64,000 bases of DNA from Litoditis marina (GCA_964036275.1 OZ038434.1:3680560-3744559), one strand, 5' to 3'. Shown: positions 12,631 to 25,860, counted from the stretch's first letter. Notes: generated from the letters alone by a model not told the origin. Program-made: numbers and translations.

Positions 12631-12807
12631 GCTTGGAAATGCAACCGCCAGTAGGTTGTAATTGGCCCAAGCCATTCAATTTCCCCCAGCCCTTTCTCTA
12701 CCCAACGGTAATTTCCAATCAGACCACTCATTGGACCACAAAACTTGTTTCCACATTTCAGTGAAACATTGGACGAAGATAAAGAACAGCTTGCACTCGA
12801 GATCTGA
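12631..12807 (+). CDS. Candidate terminal exons of an unrecognised gene
   Basis: After a TATTTAG acceptor, 12631-12707 reads LEMQPPVGCNWPKPFNFPQP and on to a GTAATT donor. After a CACATTTCAG acceptor, 12762-12807 reads ETLDEDKEQLALEI and stops. Both stretches have codon use like the safe genes here, but the two reading frames do not join in phase with the donor used, and I know no family for them. An alternative is that only one of the two is real. Confidence 0.25.
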
Positions 12808-13021
12808 TGCACTTCGAGAAAGTTGCGATCTAGATACCTAGGAAAAACCGTTGGGTGTTTTATCTATTGTCAATATATCAATAATATTGTAGTATTTACG
12901 GTTCATTTAAGGTTCTATGAGTTACCAAGTTGCATATTTCAGTCGTTTGACCTAGCGACGACTGAGATTACACCGAAAAGCGTGACCAAACATGTAGTGA
13001 GAGACCATGACATTCTTTGTA

Positions 13022-13160
13022 TACTGTTAGTCCATTGCAGAGTCAAGTGAAACATGGTAAACACAGCAGAACTCAGAAACGGGTAATAATAAAGTGCACG
13101 ATTCCTCATGAGAATGCTAACTTTACGTGACTATTCAATTTACTTCTAGTTTACTGAAGA
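13022..13160 (-). mobile_element. CACGTGA-ended MITE, copy 1
   Basis: Roughly 130-bp element with ends of the form CAATTG-n-AGTCACGTGA and TCACGTGACTATTCAATTG around an internal block that includes CATTGCACGTTTCT and GCTGTGTTTAACATG. This copy is in reverse orientation to the next one, 13643-13795, and the pair could act as a larger foldback unit of about 770 bp. Confidence 0.65.
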
Positions 13161-13642
13161 TAGAATGTGAACGTTTCTGGTTCAGTCGATCAAAGTTTCA
13201 AACTGGTTCATTATACTATTGAGCTCTTGGAGTTGAAAAAGAGTAAAAACATATGCAAGAGTACATTGATTACAACTCAAATCCTTTCTTTGAACTTGAT
13301 ATGAAACTTCGATTTTTTACGTCACTTCACGCTGTACGTGGGAAATCGGTGTGCAAGTATAATTGTCGCTCCCCTCAAAATATAACAACGTGTAGTTGTG
13401 ACATGATGTAGTTTTATTCAGTATTCGTTCGCGCCGGAACGTTTCTATGTGTTAAAACCCCAAACTATACAAGTGAAAACGTTAGTCAACCCACGTCGAT
13501 TCTTCTTCTTTTATCGAGCAAGTCGTCTGACGGCAGCATCTTCCCTCTAATTCCCCATTTGCATCTGATAATTAGCATTCCGATGATTCGGTGTGGGAAA
13601 ACAGGTGGCCCACGTAGTAGTCTATGGAAGAACGAATAACAC

Positions 13643-13795
13643 AAGTAAACAATATACTAGAAGTAAAATGAATAGTCACGTAAAGTTAGAATTCTAATGA
13701 GGTATCGTGCACTTTGTCATTGCACGTTTCTCAATTCTGCTGTGTTTAACATGTTTCACGTGACTGTGCAATTGACAAATAGTATAATGAATATG
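13643..13795 (+). mobile_element. CACGTGA-ended MITE, copy 2
   Basis: Same family as 13022-13160 but in opposite orientation, with the internal TGCACGTTTCT and GCTGTGTTTAACATG blocks well preserved. Confidence 0.65.
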
Positions 13796-14019
13796 GACAC
13801 GTAAACGTGAAGTTTACCTTAGCGCTTGATAATTTTGTTAACGAATTGTACTTTTCAAATGGCTTTCATGTGACCTTAATAATACTGACTAAATAGTTTG
13901 ATTTGAGATTAAAAATGTGAACAGAGCCACAGAGAAGTTTTGCAGCTTTGTTTCTGATTTTTGGAGCGTTATCGAGTTTCCTGTCTAAATCTAATAACCA
14001 TAATCGAATCTATATATAG

Positions 14020-14653
14020 CCCACGGGATGGGAAGGCGTGAAAAAAGATTATTATATTCCTCAGAACAATATTCACCATCTTATTTTCAACTCATCGAAT
14101 CAAAGATTTCAGACAAAAAACGCAGATATATCACGTTGCCGGTAATCAGCAAAGTAGGTGTAAGGCTTTTCAGTCAGTCGTTCACATTGATAATGAGTGA
14201 TACCTCTGATTTTTCCAGTCGTTCATTTATCATCAAAACAATATCTAAAAGATTTTTCTCAGTTTCCGTGAACATCTCATGTGTTTTTAGCCGACTATAA
14301 AAGTTCCTCTGGGAGCAATTGTGAGTTTGTGAGTGAACCCAATAAATTCACTTTTCTTCCTTGCCATCCTCATTTTTCAACAGAGATTTGAAAACAGAAC
14401 CCGGGAACTAAAATTGAAGGATAAAATATCCAATTCTTGTCTGAGCAACAAATATTTGCAACTTATTGTTTATTTCACAGAATTTTTTTCAACCAGTATC
14501 TCGATACCTGTGAAATCCACTCTCAGCCTGAGTAGGGACCTCGGTTATTTTCATTATTCACACAAAACGTTCAAGTGTGAAATCCTGAATTCATCTACAA
14601 GATCAGTTCTTAACGTCTTCGCGTTTTACGTCATCAGTGAATTTGTAAAATAA
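14020..14653 (+). CDS. Candidate four-exon gene, family unknown
   Basis: Four splice-bounded open stretches join in phase: 14020-14141 (PTGWEGVKKDYYIPQNN..), 14174-14267 (..FTLIMSDTSDFSSRSF..), 14291-14320 (PTIKVPLGAI) and 14384-14653 (RFENRTRELKLKDKI.. to a TAA). The phase agreement across three junctions is the main support. Against it, the latter half of the last frame uses many T-rich codons, there is a competing donor (CCT|GTGAAA) inside it, no start exon was found, and no domain is recognisable. It lies between two MITE copies. Confidence 0.3.
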
Positions 14654-14746
14654 AGTGAACTCACTCGGACAGTTACTTTGGAATTCGATGAACGTTCCCT
14701 TGTACGTTCCCGGATCTGTAATGTAAGCTACTGTGAATACAGTAAC

Positions 14747-14875
14747 ATAGTATACTATACTGTTAGTCAATAGTACGTAAAATAGGTTAAACACAACATA
14801 AATCAGAAACGTGCAATGACAAAGTGCACGCTGCCTCATTATAATGCTAACGTCACGTGACTATTCAATTGACTA
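14747..14875 (-). mobile_element. CACGTGA-ended MITE, copy 3
   Basis: Same family and orientation as 13022-13160. The right end TCACGTGACTATTCAATTG is intact; the left end has lost the CACGTGA core. Confidence 0.6.
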
Positions 14876-14879
14876 TACG

Positions 14880-17800
14880 CTATTTTGATGCCGGATCCTT
14901 GTGGGCAAATCCTTCGACACTCGCCGCTTGCTATCTCGAAACGAGTTCGCTTTCACGGGCTACATTTATGTGCATTTCAATGAGCCAGCTGGGAGCGAGA
15001 TTGGAACGGCAAACTTTGTTTCTGAATTGTGTTACAACGGGAAAAAATAACATGACGGAAGGTGGTGCCAGACTCCTTCAAAGTAAATAATGGGGTAAGA
15101 TCTGTTTTAAGGAGGTTCGACTAGACATACTGGCAGACAATATGTCACCTACGTCAAAGTAAAACACACTTTATATAATTTGTATTTTCTAAAGAATTCT
15201 CACGAGGTATATTGCTCTATTCCGCTGTGCTTGTGAATTCTTCGCTTTTTGGTTGCAACTCGTGATCTACGGCGTGTTCCGAGTTGAAACTACAACGATG
15301 CTTTTGTCATTCTCTATGGAAAAACATTTGTGTATGCCTAAACCAAAAATAGTTCATGTTGATGAAGTAGCTGTATTTGCCGCTCCTACACGTAAAATCT
15401 GTGAAAGACACAAAAAATCGAAGCAGACCGAAATTGTAATATTTAGTATGGGAACTATATACTATAATGTGCTAACTAATAACACTGAAGGAGTTGTAAA
15501 AAAGTAAAAGTTCTCGTATAATTTGCAGTTTTATTCACGTGTACTCACTTGACAATTTCCTACTGTGGCGCCCTTGTTTACTTTTGTTCGTAATCTACAT
15601 ACTGCTCTGTTTTTCATTTTAACCGCGTCAAACAATATTTCAATTTATTCATGGAAATTAACTTCCTTGCTCGCATTGTTTTGTTATCATTATCTCTGAA
15701 TTCGTTCCGCGCTCAGGACCATCAATATATTCGTTTCCTTTTAAGTAGGACGATCATGTGGTCCAATCGCAACGGTGCAGTCCTTTAAACTGCAATACAT
15801 TTTTCAATTGCAGTTTAAAGGACCGTTGACACAAGATTAGTCCACACAATCGTCCTTCTTTAAATAAAAAAACCTATCGTCGGAAAATCTTCGTATTCCA
15901 GTCAGCCTCAGTAATTCCCAGAAATAAATTTATTTTTCAACACAAGACCGATAAAAAACTGTACCTGAAAATACGTGAATTCGATACTCCAAATTTTCAT
16001 TCACAAGAATCTTTACAATGTAATTTCTATTTGAGATAGTTTCTAGTTTTTCTGGCAGGCCCCACCTCTCGCCCCGCCCATTTGCAAGATAAACGACAGC
16101 TTCCAAGAGATACCTAAACATCTTCGGAGAACCAACCTTATCTGATTACGTTTCAAACTCTCTTATTAATTCCTGAGTTGTTCATTCGAATTTTACAAAA
16201 CTAGAACTGATTGGGTTAGTAAGTGAAACGTGAAGAGTCGTGAAACGTGAAGAGTCCTGCACGTTAGTGAATTTTGTTGTGTACTTGACCTGACCAAAAT
16301 TTGATTAGAATTAAAACTGCTTTTTGTTTACAGTTATTTTGTTTACACACGTTGTTGATATATCAATTGTACAAGGGAGTTCCGTGAAGTGTTTTGACAA
16401 TTAAAAGTTTTCAAATCTCTTTCAGTTCAGACTTCCAAACATTATTTTCCACTTTTGAAACCATGAATTCCCCCATTTGAATGTTCAACAGCGTAGTGTA
16501 TATGGTTATCGACTTGTGCAACGGAGTATACATAGTTTTACAAAACGTGTTCAACACATCAGAATTATATAACGTGCAAACATGAATAGGAGAGTTGCTG
16601 AAGTTTTTCTTGTTCTAAGTGACTTCGTTTCTAGCATTGCAGAGGTAATATTAACAAAAAACTTGTAATAACTTAATTAGTTAGTTCCTACTACTTTTAG
16701 TTATGAAAACTAAGCGCAATAAACTTTTCTTATTATTAATACATTGAAAGCATGTACTTTGCCATGTTCCTGATCTAATTCACTTGTTATACATCAGTCA
16801 CAATTTGGCTTCAAATGTCACACCCCCAACTGAACGCCACAACTGATGGGAGTCTTCATTATCTAGACGTGCTTACTTTTTCCACCACAGTAAAGCTCAT
16901 CTTACACACTTTTGTTGTGGAAATAAGGTTTTGATAGGGTTTGTTTTCTTTCTCACGATAACACTCTCACCGTTTGTATCTTTCATATAGAAAAGCTCCA
17001 AAGATGATTCGAAACGCTGCAGTGGCACTGGTCTAAATTACTCACTATTGTTCGGAACTGCGAGCCGTTCGCCCAAATGCTATAAATAACACATCATTTA
17101 TTTGTAAATAGTCACAACTCCCTAAAAACTGGTGATTTATCACGGAAATCATCGTGAACCTGTAAGATATTTGGTTAAATTTTTTCCAGTTAGCGTATTT
17201 TCAAAAACGACTAGCCAAATACTTCATACACTAGAAGATCTCACAAGATTTCGGGAAATTGTAGTGCGTATGAACTTTTTGCAGAAGCTTCTTCGAAATG
17301 CCAGTAGCAAACCTCGTTTCTGCATGCTGCACGTGGATGTATTACCTCACAATAACAGTAATTTACACCAGTTTTTGCTTTCTCGGGGCTGAATAATGCT
17401 TTTCATTCATCACCAAAACACCCACGTAATTTACGCATCCGGTGTAGCTGAATGATAGCAGCGATTGCTCTTGTTTGAGCAGGAAAAATCATTTTGGAAT
17501 TGTAGTGTGATCTACAGGCGTGAATTCCGTACGTTACTGTACTCCTCGGAAAAGAAATCGTGCTCATACAATACAACACATAGAACTAACCTTTCTGTTC
17601 TTTTTGTCAAGTTGAGCGTGAAAAACAAAGTTTTCCCTCGAATACATATGTTTTTGAAGTAAATGAGAACTTGGCATTTCCTAACATATTTTCGAAAATT
17701 GAGACTTGATCAATTAATTCTAATTTTTCTGAGATCCCTGAACAGAAATTATCCCGTAATTTACTTGCAGAAATGCTGGAAAGTGCTCACAGTACACACA

Positions 17801-19483
17801 GCAACGATGATCATGTGATCAAGAAGATGTTTTGGTCAAAACTGCTCCAAAAACTTTAAACTGGAAACTTATTGTACTTGTAAACTCCAATTACGTGGAG
17901 TGAGAAACGTCGGTACGCCGGAACAAGTCAGTGGGAACATGTAGGATCCATTCTATGTTTGACGCGAGCTCTTCCTCCAGTTTAAGGTACTTCAAGCGTT
18001 CAGAGGCTCCATAAAATATAGAACACATCTGTGAAAGGTCCAATACTGAGCACAAATTCTGGCATTCTTGATAACTCCAGTCTCTCCTCGTTTTCAAGTT
18101 TAGAACGATTTTCAAAAAATAGGATAATTTTTGAGTACGTTATGAGTAATTGTCGTTCGAATGTGCCTAACTCAATTAATCGACAAAACGGCTCACATTT
18201 CGGCAACTAATTATTCATGAGGTCTCGACTTTTTTGCCACGGCAAATAACGGAACTATTTTTTCGAGTGTCATTTTAATTTCATAAATTGACTGCTGACA
18301 CAATGGAAACGTGCGAACCTTCGAAAAATCCCCCATAGTATCCTACTTTCCTCTAATGAATGATTACAATTGGTGTTTCTTTTGTTTCAAAAGATAGATA
18401 CAAATATAAATACTTTTCTCACACTTGTCATAATAGGCGGAACTTCTGTATACTACGCCAGCTTCAACAAATAATTTCATTTTCAATGGTCTTTCAATCT
18501 GACTTTTTTTTAATTCTTCCAGCCACTTTCTTATTTGAGTTTTCCAGGAAAGTTCATGAATGTTGAGACCGAACGGGTTTCCAAGTCAGAACTTCACCAC
18601 ACTTACTTTTGACAAAAGTATGAACATGTTTGTGTCATACATTCAATCCAAGAGAGGGTCGAATAAAAAGTGACGTAATTAGGTTAGTAGTGACGCTTCC
18701 CCATCTAATTTTCGATGTCTTTTCTAGACAGCTTCTTCTTTTAATTGAAAACATATATCTTCCGCGTTCAGGCCACTTATTTGGGAATACTTCATATTTC
18801 GAATCCACGTTTCCGTATAGTCTTGTAATAACTACGAAAAGCATAAGTTACACAGATGGAAAAATATACAACTCATCATTAAACTAAAGCAAAAGGAAAC
18901 ACTCACATCTCCCTTCAAGTGTGAATGGATCAACTAGCCATTTTCTCTACTCCGGAAGTTTAGTTCCGTTTAGCAAATTGGAAACAGATTTCGCACGTTG
19001 TGCCACTTACTTTTTTCCCTAGTAGTTCTGAGGGTTTTTCAGTTTCAAACTATCTTTCTCATAACTCAGCATAACTCACATAACTGCTCGAATCAAGACC
19101 AAACTACAAAAACTCCCGATTACAACCGAATCACCGTGTATGTCTTATTATTGCCATATCGATATTATTCTCCAATTTTTTTGCCAAAGTATGTGTCACA
19201 CAGAAGTTCTTTCTACTACTATACCCTCGTTCCAGAAGAGACGAATTAATAAAGTGATTTATGTACCGCCTCTTTCATCCGTTTGCCATTTTATTATTAT
19301 TGTACAATACACACACTATCAATAGTAACAGTAGAAGATGACAAACAGTTGTTTAGAGCCATGCTCCTTATTCCAGTTGAGACGAATATTATTCCCATAT
19401 CGATATTGTTATTTTCGAACTCTTTCCTCGAATATTAATCACACAGCAGTTACTTTGACTACCGTAACCTTGTTCCAGTCGAG
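14880..19483. other. Gene-poor stretch with weak open frames
   Basis: Nothing here could be tied to a family. Open frames of possible interest: 15298-15507 plus (KPKIVHVDEVAVFAAPTRK..), 15933-16121 minus (RYLLEAVVYLANGRGERWG.., ending at a GTACAG donor-like site), 17195-17392 plus (LHTLEDLTRFREIVVRMNF.., helical in character), and 17891-18115 minus (LKYLKLEEELASNIEWIL..). None could be extended by phase-consistent neighbouring exons, so I leave them uncalled. Confidence 0.35.
15747..15857. repeat. Interrupted hairpin, about 110 bp
   Basis: Inner arms 15779-15796 and 15806-15822 pair almost perfectly (TCCTTTAAACTGCAAT and its complement). Outer arms AGGACGAT..TGTGG and CCACA.AATCGTCCT pair with few mismatches. 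Probably a small foldback element. Confidence 0.7.
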
Positions 19484-22400
19484 ATGAATATCTCCCTCGG
19501 TTGTACGAATGTGACCATTTCTGAGGGTCATTGCTACGGACTGGCAATATGCGGCTGGTGCTACGATTATGGAGAGGCTAGAAGGAACACCAAGGAGTAC
19601 GATCAATTCAATCTGGTTGGTATAATTTTATAAAGTTTATAAATATGTAATAATTTTGTCAAGTAATCATTTCCAATTGTCATCACATTATCAGTAATCA
19701 CTTGATATTGAAGTGCGTAATGTAACATTTTGAACGAAGATTCAGTTCTAAACTTGTTCCTCTTGATTATCGAACAATATTTCGTTTTCAGAAATGTTTT
19801 TCCCAAAGTTCATCCTACATTTACGGATTAACTAGGTTCCTTCACGTAATGAGCAGAAGGAAATAGAAAATAGGGGATCAAACATCATTTTCGAGTACTT
19901 TCTTTAATCGACCTCCTTTTTCGTACCCAAGAATTGATGCTTTTTTTGATTAGTTGACTGCGTATCAACACTCGCTCTACTGCGCATCAGCTGAAATGAG
20001 AAATTGCCTTGTGACGCTAGATTCGAAGAAAACAGAGACTCGACCTAGAGTAGGATTAGAGCTATATTGTGAAAGAAACGTAAACAAGAAAAGTCCAACT
20101 TTATGGGGTAACGGAACGCAGAATACTGAATATTCATTGAATCATTGGTTCAAAATAAGTAATTTTGCTGTAACTGGCGGCGTAGCAAACTGTTCAACCT
20201 CATGAGAAGTTCATATGAGTTTCTCATGAGATACCTCATGAGCTACAAGAGTTGATATCTTCCATGCTTGATGCTACTTCTTTACGTTTCACGAGATCCT
20301 GTATCTGGCCATGAATCAAAACTGTTCATTTTCATTGAATTATGCTAATTATGCAACATAAATCGAACCTACGTCATGGTTCTTCATGTTTTGCCGACAA
20401 TTGACGAGAAAATTGGTGATTAGGCATATAGCAAAAATACTTGAACGCCTAGTCAATTATGGAGTGTTCATCGAAAACAGAATTATCCCACACTTTTCAT
20501 AATACTTTCACTTGATGTTCGAGTTAAATGAGAACAGAGCGAGTGGGAAAACTATTGAAGTAGCAATTCCTATAAAGTACATTTTACAGGATTTCAAGAG
20601 AATCAAAGTTCTACACGACTTTGAAAGAATTCGAGTGTCAGATAAGAACAGAGAAAAAAGAAAAAATTAAGAAATTGCGGTTCCAATCACTGAGATTGTC
20701 GCGCAACACTTTCGCAGTTTGAAAACAATTTACAGAGTTTCAAAATTATGTTATTTGCATTCAAATTTTCGGCGTCCGTTACCTGCAGCAGTATCCACAG
20801 GCAACGTAATTTTTTATTCTACTGGATTGTTAACCGAATGAGAAGTGCATGTTTGGCCCACACTTCACTATGACAATTGTTGTTCCTCTTCAACACAATC
20901 TCCATAATATTAGACGCGTCAGAAATTCGAGGTCTGGCGCAGCGAAATACGCATTTATATAGGAAGTAGAACATTTGTGGAACGAATTTGGCAAAATAAA
21001 ATTGTCTTCGGAAGTTTTAGACTCCACTAAAACTTTTAGTGGAGGTTTCAGTGAAATGTGGATTCGAAATGTTCCATGAACAGTTTGAAAAATGTAAATA
21101 GACTGTCCTCCCTGACAATAATAAGAAGATACCTAAGAGGTTAGGAGGTTACTTTAGAGGTTACTATGTCTTACACTCTAGATGAGAGAAGAAAAAAATG
21201 AAAAGTGGTCATTTTATACTTTTGTTTCGCAAGTAAAAAAAAAAATACAAGTGTTGTGGTCTGGAAAATTCAGTGAAACCCTCTGTTAGCGTTCTGTTTT
21301 ACACGTTTCACGTCAGTTTTTCTACATTAGTTGAACTCAACTATTTCCAGATAGTAATAGGCACGATTCTTCCTCTGATCGGGTGTCTCGGCCTGATTGG
21401 AAACTCTCTCTCCGCCTTCACTTATTCACGGAGAGAAATGATATCTTCTCTCAACGTGTGAGTTAACAATACAAATGTTGGTGAACGTTAGTCACGTAAA
21501 ACATGGTGGGGAGGTAAAAGCAAAATGTTTTGCTAATAGTATGCTAATGGCTACGGTTTTTCATACATATTGTGATCACTTTTTCAGACAAAGCTCAAAT
21601 GTCTGTTCCAAAGGTAACCAGTTCAGCTCTTATCAAACCTAGGTATGTACTGACTTTCTCTGGAGGAAACTGGCATGATTTGCAGGTACTTGTGTGCTCT
21701 GGCGTGTTCGGATATAGTGATCATTTTGACTGCTTTCTTTCTATTTTTCATGGAGAATATGCGAAAAAGAAGTGAACTGGCCACCTACTATTTCGCTGTT
21801 CTCTCTCCGGTTATGTTCCCTCTTGGTGAGTCACGTTCTCCGAATTAAGATACCCCTGTACGGCTGTTTGGTAATTTTTCGAACGTGAAACTTGTGAAAC
21901 ACACGCAAATTCATGGACGTGCATTGAAAAAGTACACGCCCTCTGATTTTTGTTCACTTCCTAGCTGAAGTTTCAGTAGACGTTTTTTAGTTTCTTAGTT
22001 CTAGTTTTGCTCTCTGATGAATATAAATCACAGAATCCCAAATCATTTTCCACAAGGAATGAGTAGGCTTCGTTCATTATCTTTTTCAATACTTCATTAA
22101 ATTGTTATCAATTCACATCCGTGATTTCAGGTCTGACTGCCCAGTCCCTGTCCGTTTTTCTGACTGTGGCAGCCGCCTTTGATTGTCTCGCCCTGGTTGC
22201 GTTGAAGAAGAAGTTCAGCAACAAATTCTGCACAGTCAAAACTTCTATGATTGTGAGTTGTGAAATATAATTGTTTTGAGTGATTAACTTCTCAAATATT
22301 GATATTATCATAAAAACATGGTTTGCAGTGAGGTTTCCTTATTATTGAAACATGTCAAAACGAGTGAAACACACTTCAGCTTCAAAAACGCGTACAACTC

Positions 22401-25048
22401 GGGTTATTTATGCCTCAACGAAGTTGATGAACGTTGAGAGCGTGACATATTTGGATTTTATGCGAAAAAAAATTTACAAACTTGATTTTCAGATGATTTT
22501 CGTGATTATTCTGCTTGCGTTGCTCTACAATTCTCCTCATATGTTCGAGATATTTGTGATTGACTGCTGGAGTATGCCCTACAGTACGGTATCCAAGGAT
22601 GTATGCCCTACCGCCCTCAGAACTGACCCAGTGAGAATTTTGTCTCTTAAAAGACTAGTGAACAGTAACACACGTGAACACACATAAACGTATAAAAACG
22701 TTATGAAAGAAAATGTTTCATAGTTTTACATAGCTATTTCATTAACTTCTCAAAAACAAAAACCATTCAGGTACTCTTATTAAACCTCAACTCAAGGTGT
22801 TTTCAGTTCGGCGAGGGCGCTACACTTTTCCATAAATGTTTATTTCGAGCTAATAACCATGAAAAATAAAGCACCACTCATTTTTTTGGCTATCGCTGTT
22901 TCGTGTTCACTCAAATGTGCAAACGGGTGTTCACCGCAGCGAAAACTAATTGAAAAGCGAACCCAGGAAATTAGTTGAATTCTATTTCGGACATGGGAGC
23001 GTGGGAAAAAACAGTTAACAGAAAAAGCAAAGTAAACCGCCAAATCGTCCGAACTATGAGGATCAGTTTCGGAATTACGTCCAGCTTTTCGTTTTTGTAG
23101 TTTGATGTCAGTGTAAAAGTCGAATGGGGAAAGAAATACAAATCACCTTGAAAATTAATGTAATAGAAAACTTGATGCGCATGATGTCTCTTCAGAAAGA
23201 GGATCACGAACATCTCTCACCTGACAAGTTTGTCTGGAATCGGTGCTGAACAATTCTCCAGATTCTGTTCATTTCATCTGATGTTCTACTTTCAGACGTA
23301 CCTGACCATCTACTATGCTTACATGTACACAATCGTCATGGCTGGAGGACCTGTCATCCTTTTGATTGTCATCAATTTGTCCATTGTTATTGCTATGAAA
23401 AGGTAAACTACTTGAACAGCACTTTCAGGTACGAATTCAATAAATTCAAGCAGTTTTCATCCAAGGGAGAGTATGTAAAAGAGACGGGTTCTATACTTTT
23501 GTTGTTATCGATGATCAGCAATAGTTTTTGTCCGAAATATGCCGCTTGGTGGAACGAAGTGTAATCCATTTCAATGATTGATTCCAACTTCCAGAAAAGC
23601 CGCAGCCGGGGATTCTAACTCCGAGTCGGACATCATCACACTTGTGCTGGTTGTCTGTCTTTTCATCACCTGCAATGTACTAGTAAGTAGGGTTGTTAAT
23701 CAATTCCAAAAATCGAGTCAATTCCAATTCCAATTCTTTTTCATTTCTCAAAAACCACTCAATTCCAATTCCAATTTTTTCTCATTTCTCAAAAACCACT
23801 CAATTCCAATTCCAATTCTTTTGCAATTCTCAAAACCACTCAATTCCAATTCCAATTCTTTTAGATTTTCAAAAACTGCTCAATTCCAATTCCAATTCCG
23901 ATCAATTCCTCGAAATCTCAGATTTTCAATTCCAATTCCATTGGAATTGATTGGAATTGATTGGAATTGATTAGAATTGATTAGAATTGACTGTGTTTCC
24001 AACTTCATGTCAGTTTTTTTTTAAAAAACGAAAAGAAACAATGTTCACTTTGGTTCCATTGCCCAAAAGACATAAGGAACAATGGTAATTAAATAATGAA
24101 AAAGAAAAATCAGCATGGAATTGTAAATCAATTCTGAATCAATTCCGAGTAAAAATCAAGTCAATTCCGATTCCAATTCCAGTTGTTCTGATATACGAAA
24201 GAATTGGAATTGCAATTCCAGAAATTTTTTGACATACAAAAGAATTGGAATTGCAATTCCAACTATTTTTGACATACAAAAGAATTGGAATTGCAATTCC
24301 AATTCTTTTCGACAGACAAAAAGAATTGGAATTGCAATTCTTTTGGAAGATTTATCCCAATTCTATCAATTCCAATTCCAATTCCAATTCCAATTCTAAC
24401 AACCCTACTAGTAAGTCATTTTTGCCTAAAAAATTTATCACGGGTTGGCAAACAACTGATATGTTTTATTCATTTTCAACAAATACACCTAATTAGCCTG
24501 CGGTGCATCATTTAGTCTAATTCAGTTGCGCTGCGTTACGTTTAGGATACCCGAGGTACTTGAACATTTGCTTTCCTCAGTCAGTATCTTTGAGCGACAG
24601 GTTTTTTTTTTCAAATTAAATTTTCATTTTAAAGCCGGTGTACAGTTGTAAAAATGTTGTTGGTACCATCAAACGACAAACATACACGGAGAGAAAAAAT
24701 AACGTTGGACAGTGCGAGGCCTTATGGCTCATATGATTAGATCTGGCGTTGGAATAAAACTTCAATTTTAAGTTAGATTGAAATTTGAACGTCTTCCGAT
24801 TTCAGCCTCTGACGGTGAACTTCTTGGAGCTGCTGTTCATGATTGTTAACTCGTATCTAATCGATTTGTCCAATCTCATGGTGGTGCTCAACTCGTCCTG
24901 CAACTTTCTAATCTACTATGCCTTCGGATCCCATTTCCGACGAACACTCAGAAGTTATCTGAGAAATTTTTTCGGAAAAAAGAAGGGATTGAGAAACTCG
25001 GCCTCGGTTCCAATGCTGGCGCCAAACAAGAAAGAAGTTCTCATCTGA
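19484..25048 (+). CDS. FMRFamide-type neuropeptide receptor (frpr-like GPCR), 358 aa
   Basis: A rhodopsin-type seven-helix receptor of the nematode FRPR group, expected in the plasma membrane of neurons or other cells as receptor for amidated peptides. Exons: 19484-19615, 21351-21457, 21686-21825, 22131-22252, 22493-22630, 23296-23402, 23595-23682, 24806-25048; all phases agree and the sum is 359 codons including stop. TM1 shows GCLGLIGNSLSAFTYSR, then NVYLCALACSD in TM2, FPLGLTAQSLSVF near TM3, and the TM7 end NSSCNFLIYYAFGSHFR, which is typical of the group. The N-terminus (44 aa) has an N-glycosylation site (NVT) and no signal peptide. The start ATG lies 5 nt after a TTCCAG acceptor-like site. 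Intron 1 is 1.7 kb. The last intron contains a 720-bp MITE placed exactly at the donor. No particular FRPR number can be assigned. Confidence 0.85.
21022..21044. repeat. Perfect 11-bp-stem palindrome
   Basis: CTCCACTAAAA, one C, then its exact complement, in intron 1 of the frpr-like gene. Confidence 0.8.
23688..24407 (+). mobile_element. hAT-type MITE with AATTCC arrays, copy 1 (720 bp)
   Basis: The ends are TAGGGTTGTTA and its inverted copy TAACAACCCTA. The flanks carry the same 8 bp, CTAGTAAG, at 23680-23687 and 24408-24415. TAGGG-type ends plus 8-bp target duplications indicate the hAT superfamily. No transposase is encoded. The interior is mostly AATTCC and GGAATT hexamers, giving spurious Gln-Phe or Asn-Ser frames. 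It lies within the last intron of the frpr-like gene, with its first base 5 nt after the exon 7 end at 23682. Confidence 0.9.
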
Positions 25049-25829
25049 GCTCGAGACAAGAAATATCGTAGTTGTATTAATATTTACGTAATTTGAAGTC
25101 AATTCCATTGGTACTTCGAGTTTCAGTTCAATCCATTTGTGCGTACATGTGTGGATCAGTCTTTTGAGATTTCATTCAAGAGCAAGTGTTTTTAGTTGTA
25201 TTCGAAAATGCCTGATTTGATTATGATAATGTTTAGTGCGAAAACTGCGAAAATCGGGTAGCGTGAGATAAATTTATTTGTATTCTATGAATAAGTTGAT
25301 CCATGGAGATGCACAATCCTACACACACATTTTTTACTCATCTTGTTGGGAAAATCAACGTATTCTTGTAATTTCAAACATTCTTTATATTCAAAATGAT
25401 CCACAAAATAGCTCCATTTCAGTACATGTTTGATATTTATGTATTGCACGGGTAGTTTTGCTCCTATTTGATTATCGATTGTCTTCATGTGAAAATAGTA
25501 ATGAATAAATAGTCAAACTAAATATGAGTTCTCACCAAAATATTTTTATGTTATTTCACAACTAGGACAGAAAACTGACTGGGAAAACTTTTAGAAAGTA
25601 CTGTTGCCTTGCAACATGACTTGTCAACAGATTTATATGAAAAGTGGGATGTACAGTATTAGTTATTTCAATGATCGAACACTATGAAAACTTCCAATTA
25701 ATCAGAACGTTTGTTGAGTTTCGATCTCTCGATTATACCTATTCAAAGTCAATTATCCTATTAAAAAGGAATATTTCTTCGAAATTGAGAGTTTCCTACA
25801 TTTTTCTGTTGCTATGGCACTGAAAGAAG
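25049..25829. other. Intergenic stretch between the receptor and cystine-knot genes
   Basis: Holds the presumed 3' end of the frpr-like gene (an ATGAATAAATAG context near 25500) and then the upstream region of the next gene. No exon seen. Confidence 0.5.
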
Positions 25830-25860
25830 TATAAATAGACGACTGTTTATTCGGTCAGAG
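25830..25860 (+). promoter_or_regulatory. TATA-box core promoter
   Basis: TATAAATA at 25830-25837 is followed about 16-20 nt later by TTCGGTCAG, an initiator-like sequence. The first ATG of the secreted cystine-knot gene follows at 25948. A strict TATA box like this is uncommon in the other genes of the window and suggests regulated, possibly strong, expression. Confidence 0.5.

Noticed and set aside
21590..21640. Possible exon between frpr exons 2 and 3 (TTTTCAG|ACAAAGCTC)
   Set aside because: Including it breaks the NV-YLCALACSD join, which is in phase without it and matches the receptor family.
23578..23970. Gln-Phe-Gln-Phe and Asn-Ser-Asn-Ser open frames, also at 26664-26921
   Set aside because: AATTCC arrays inside the hAT-type MITE; only the first part (23595-23682) is receptor exon.
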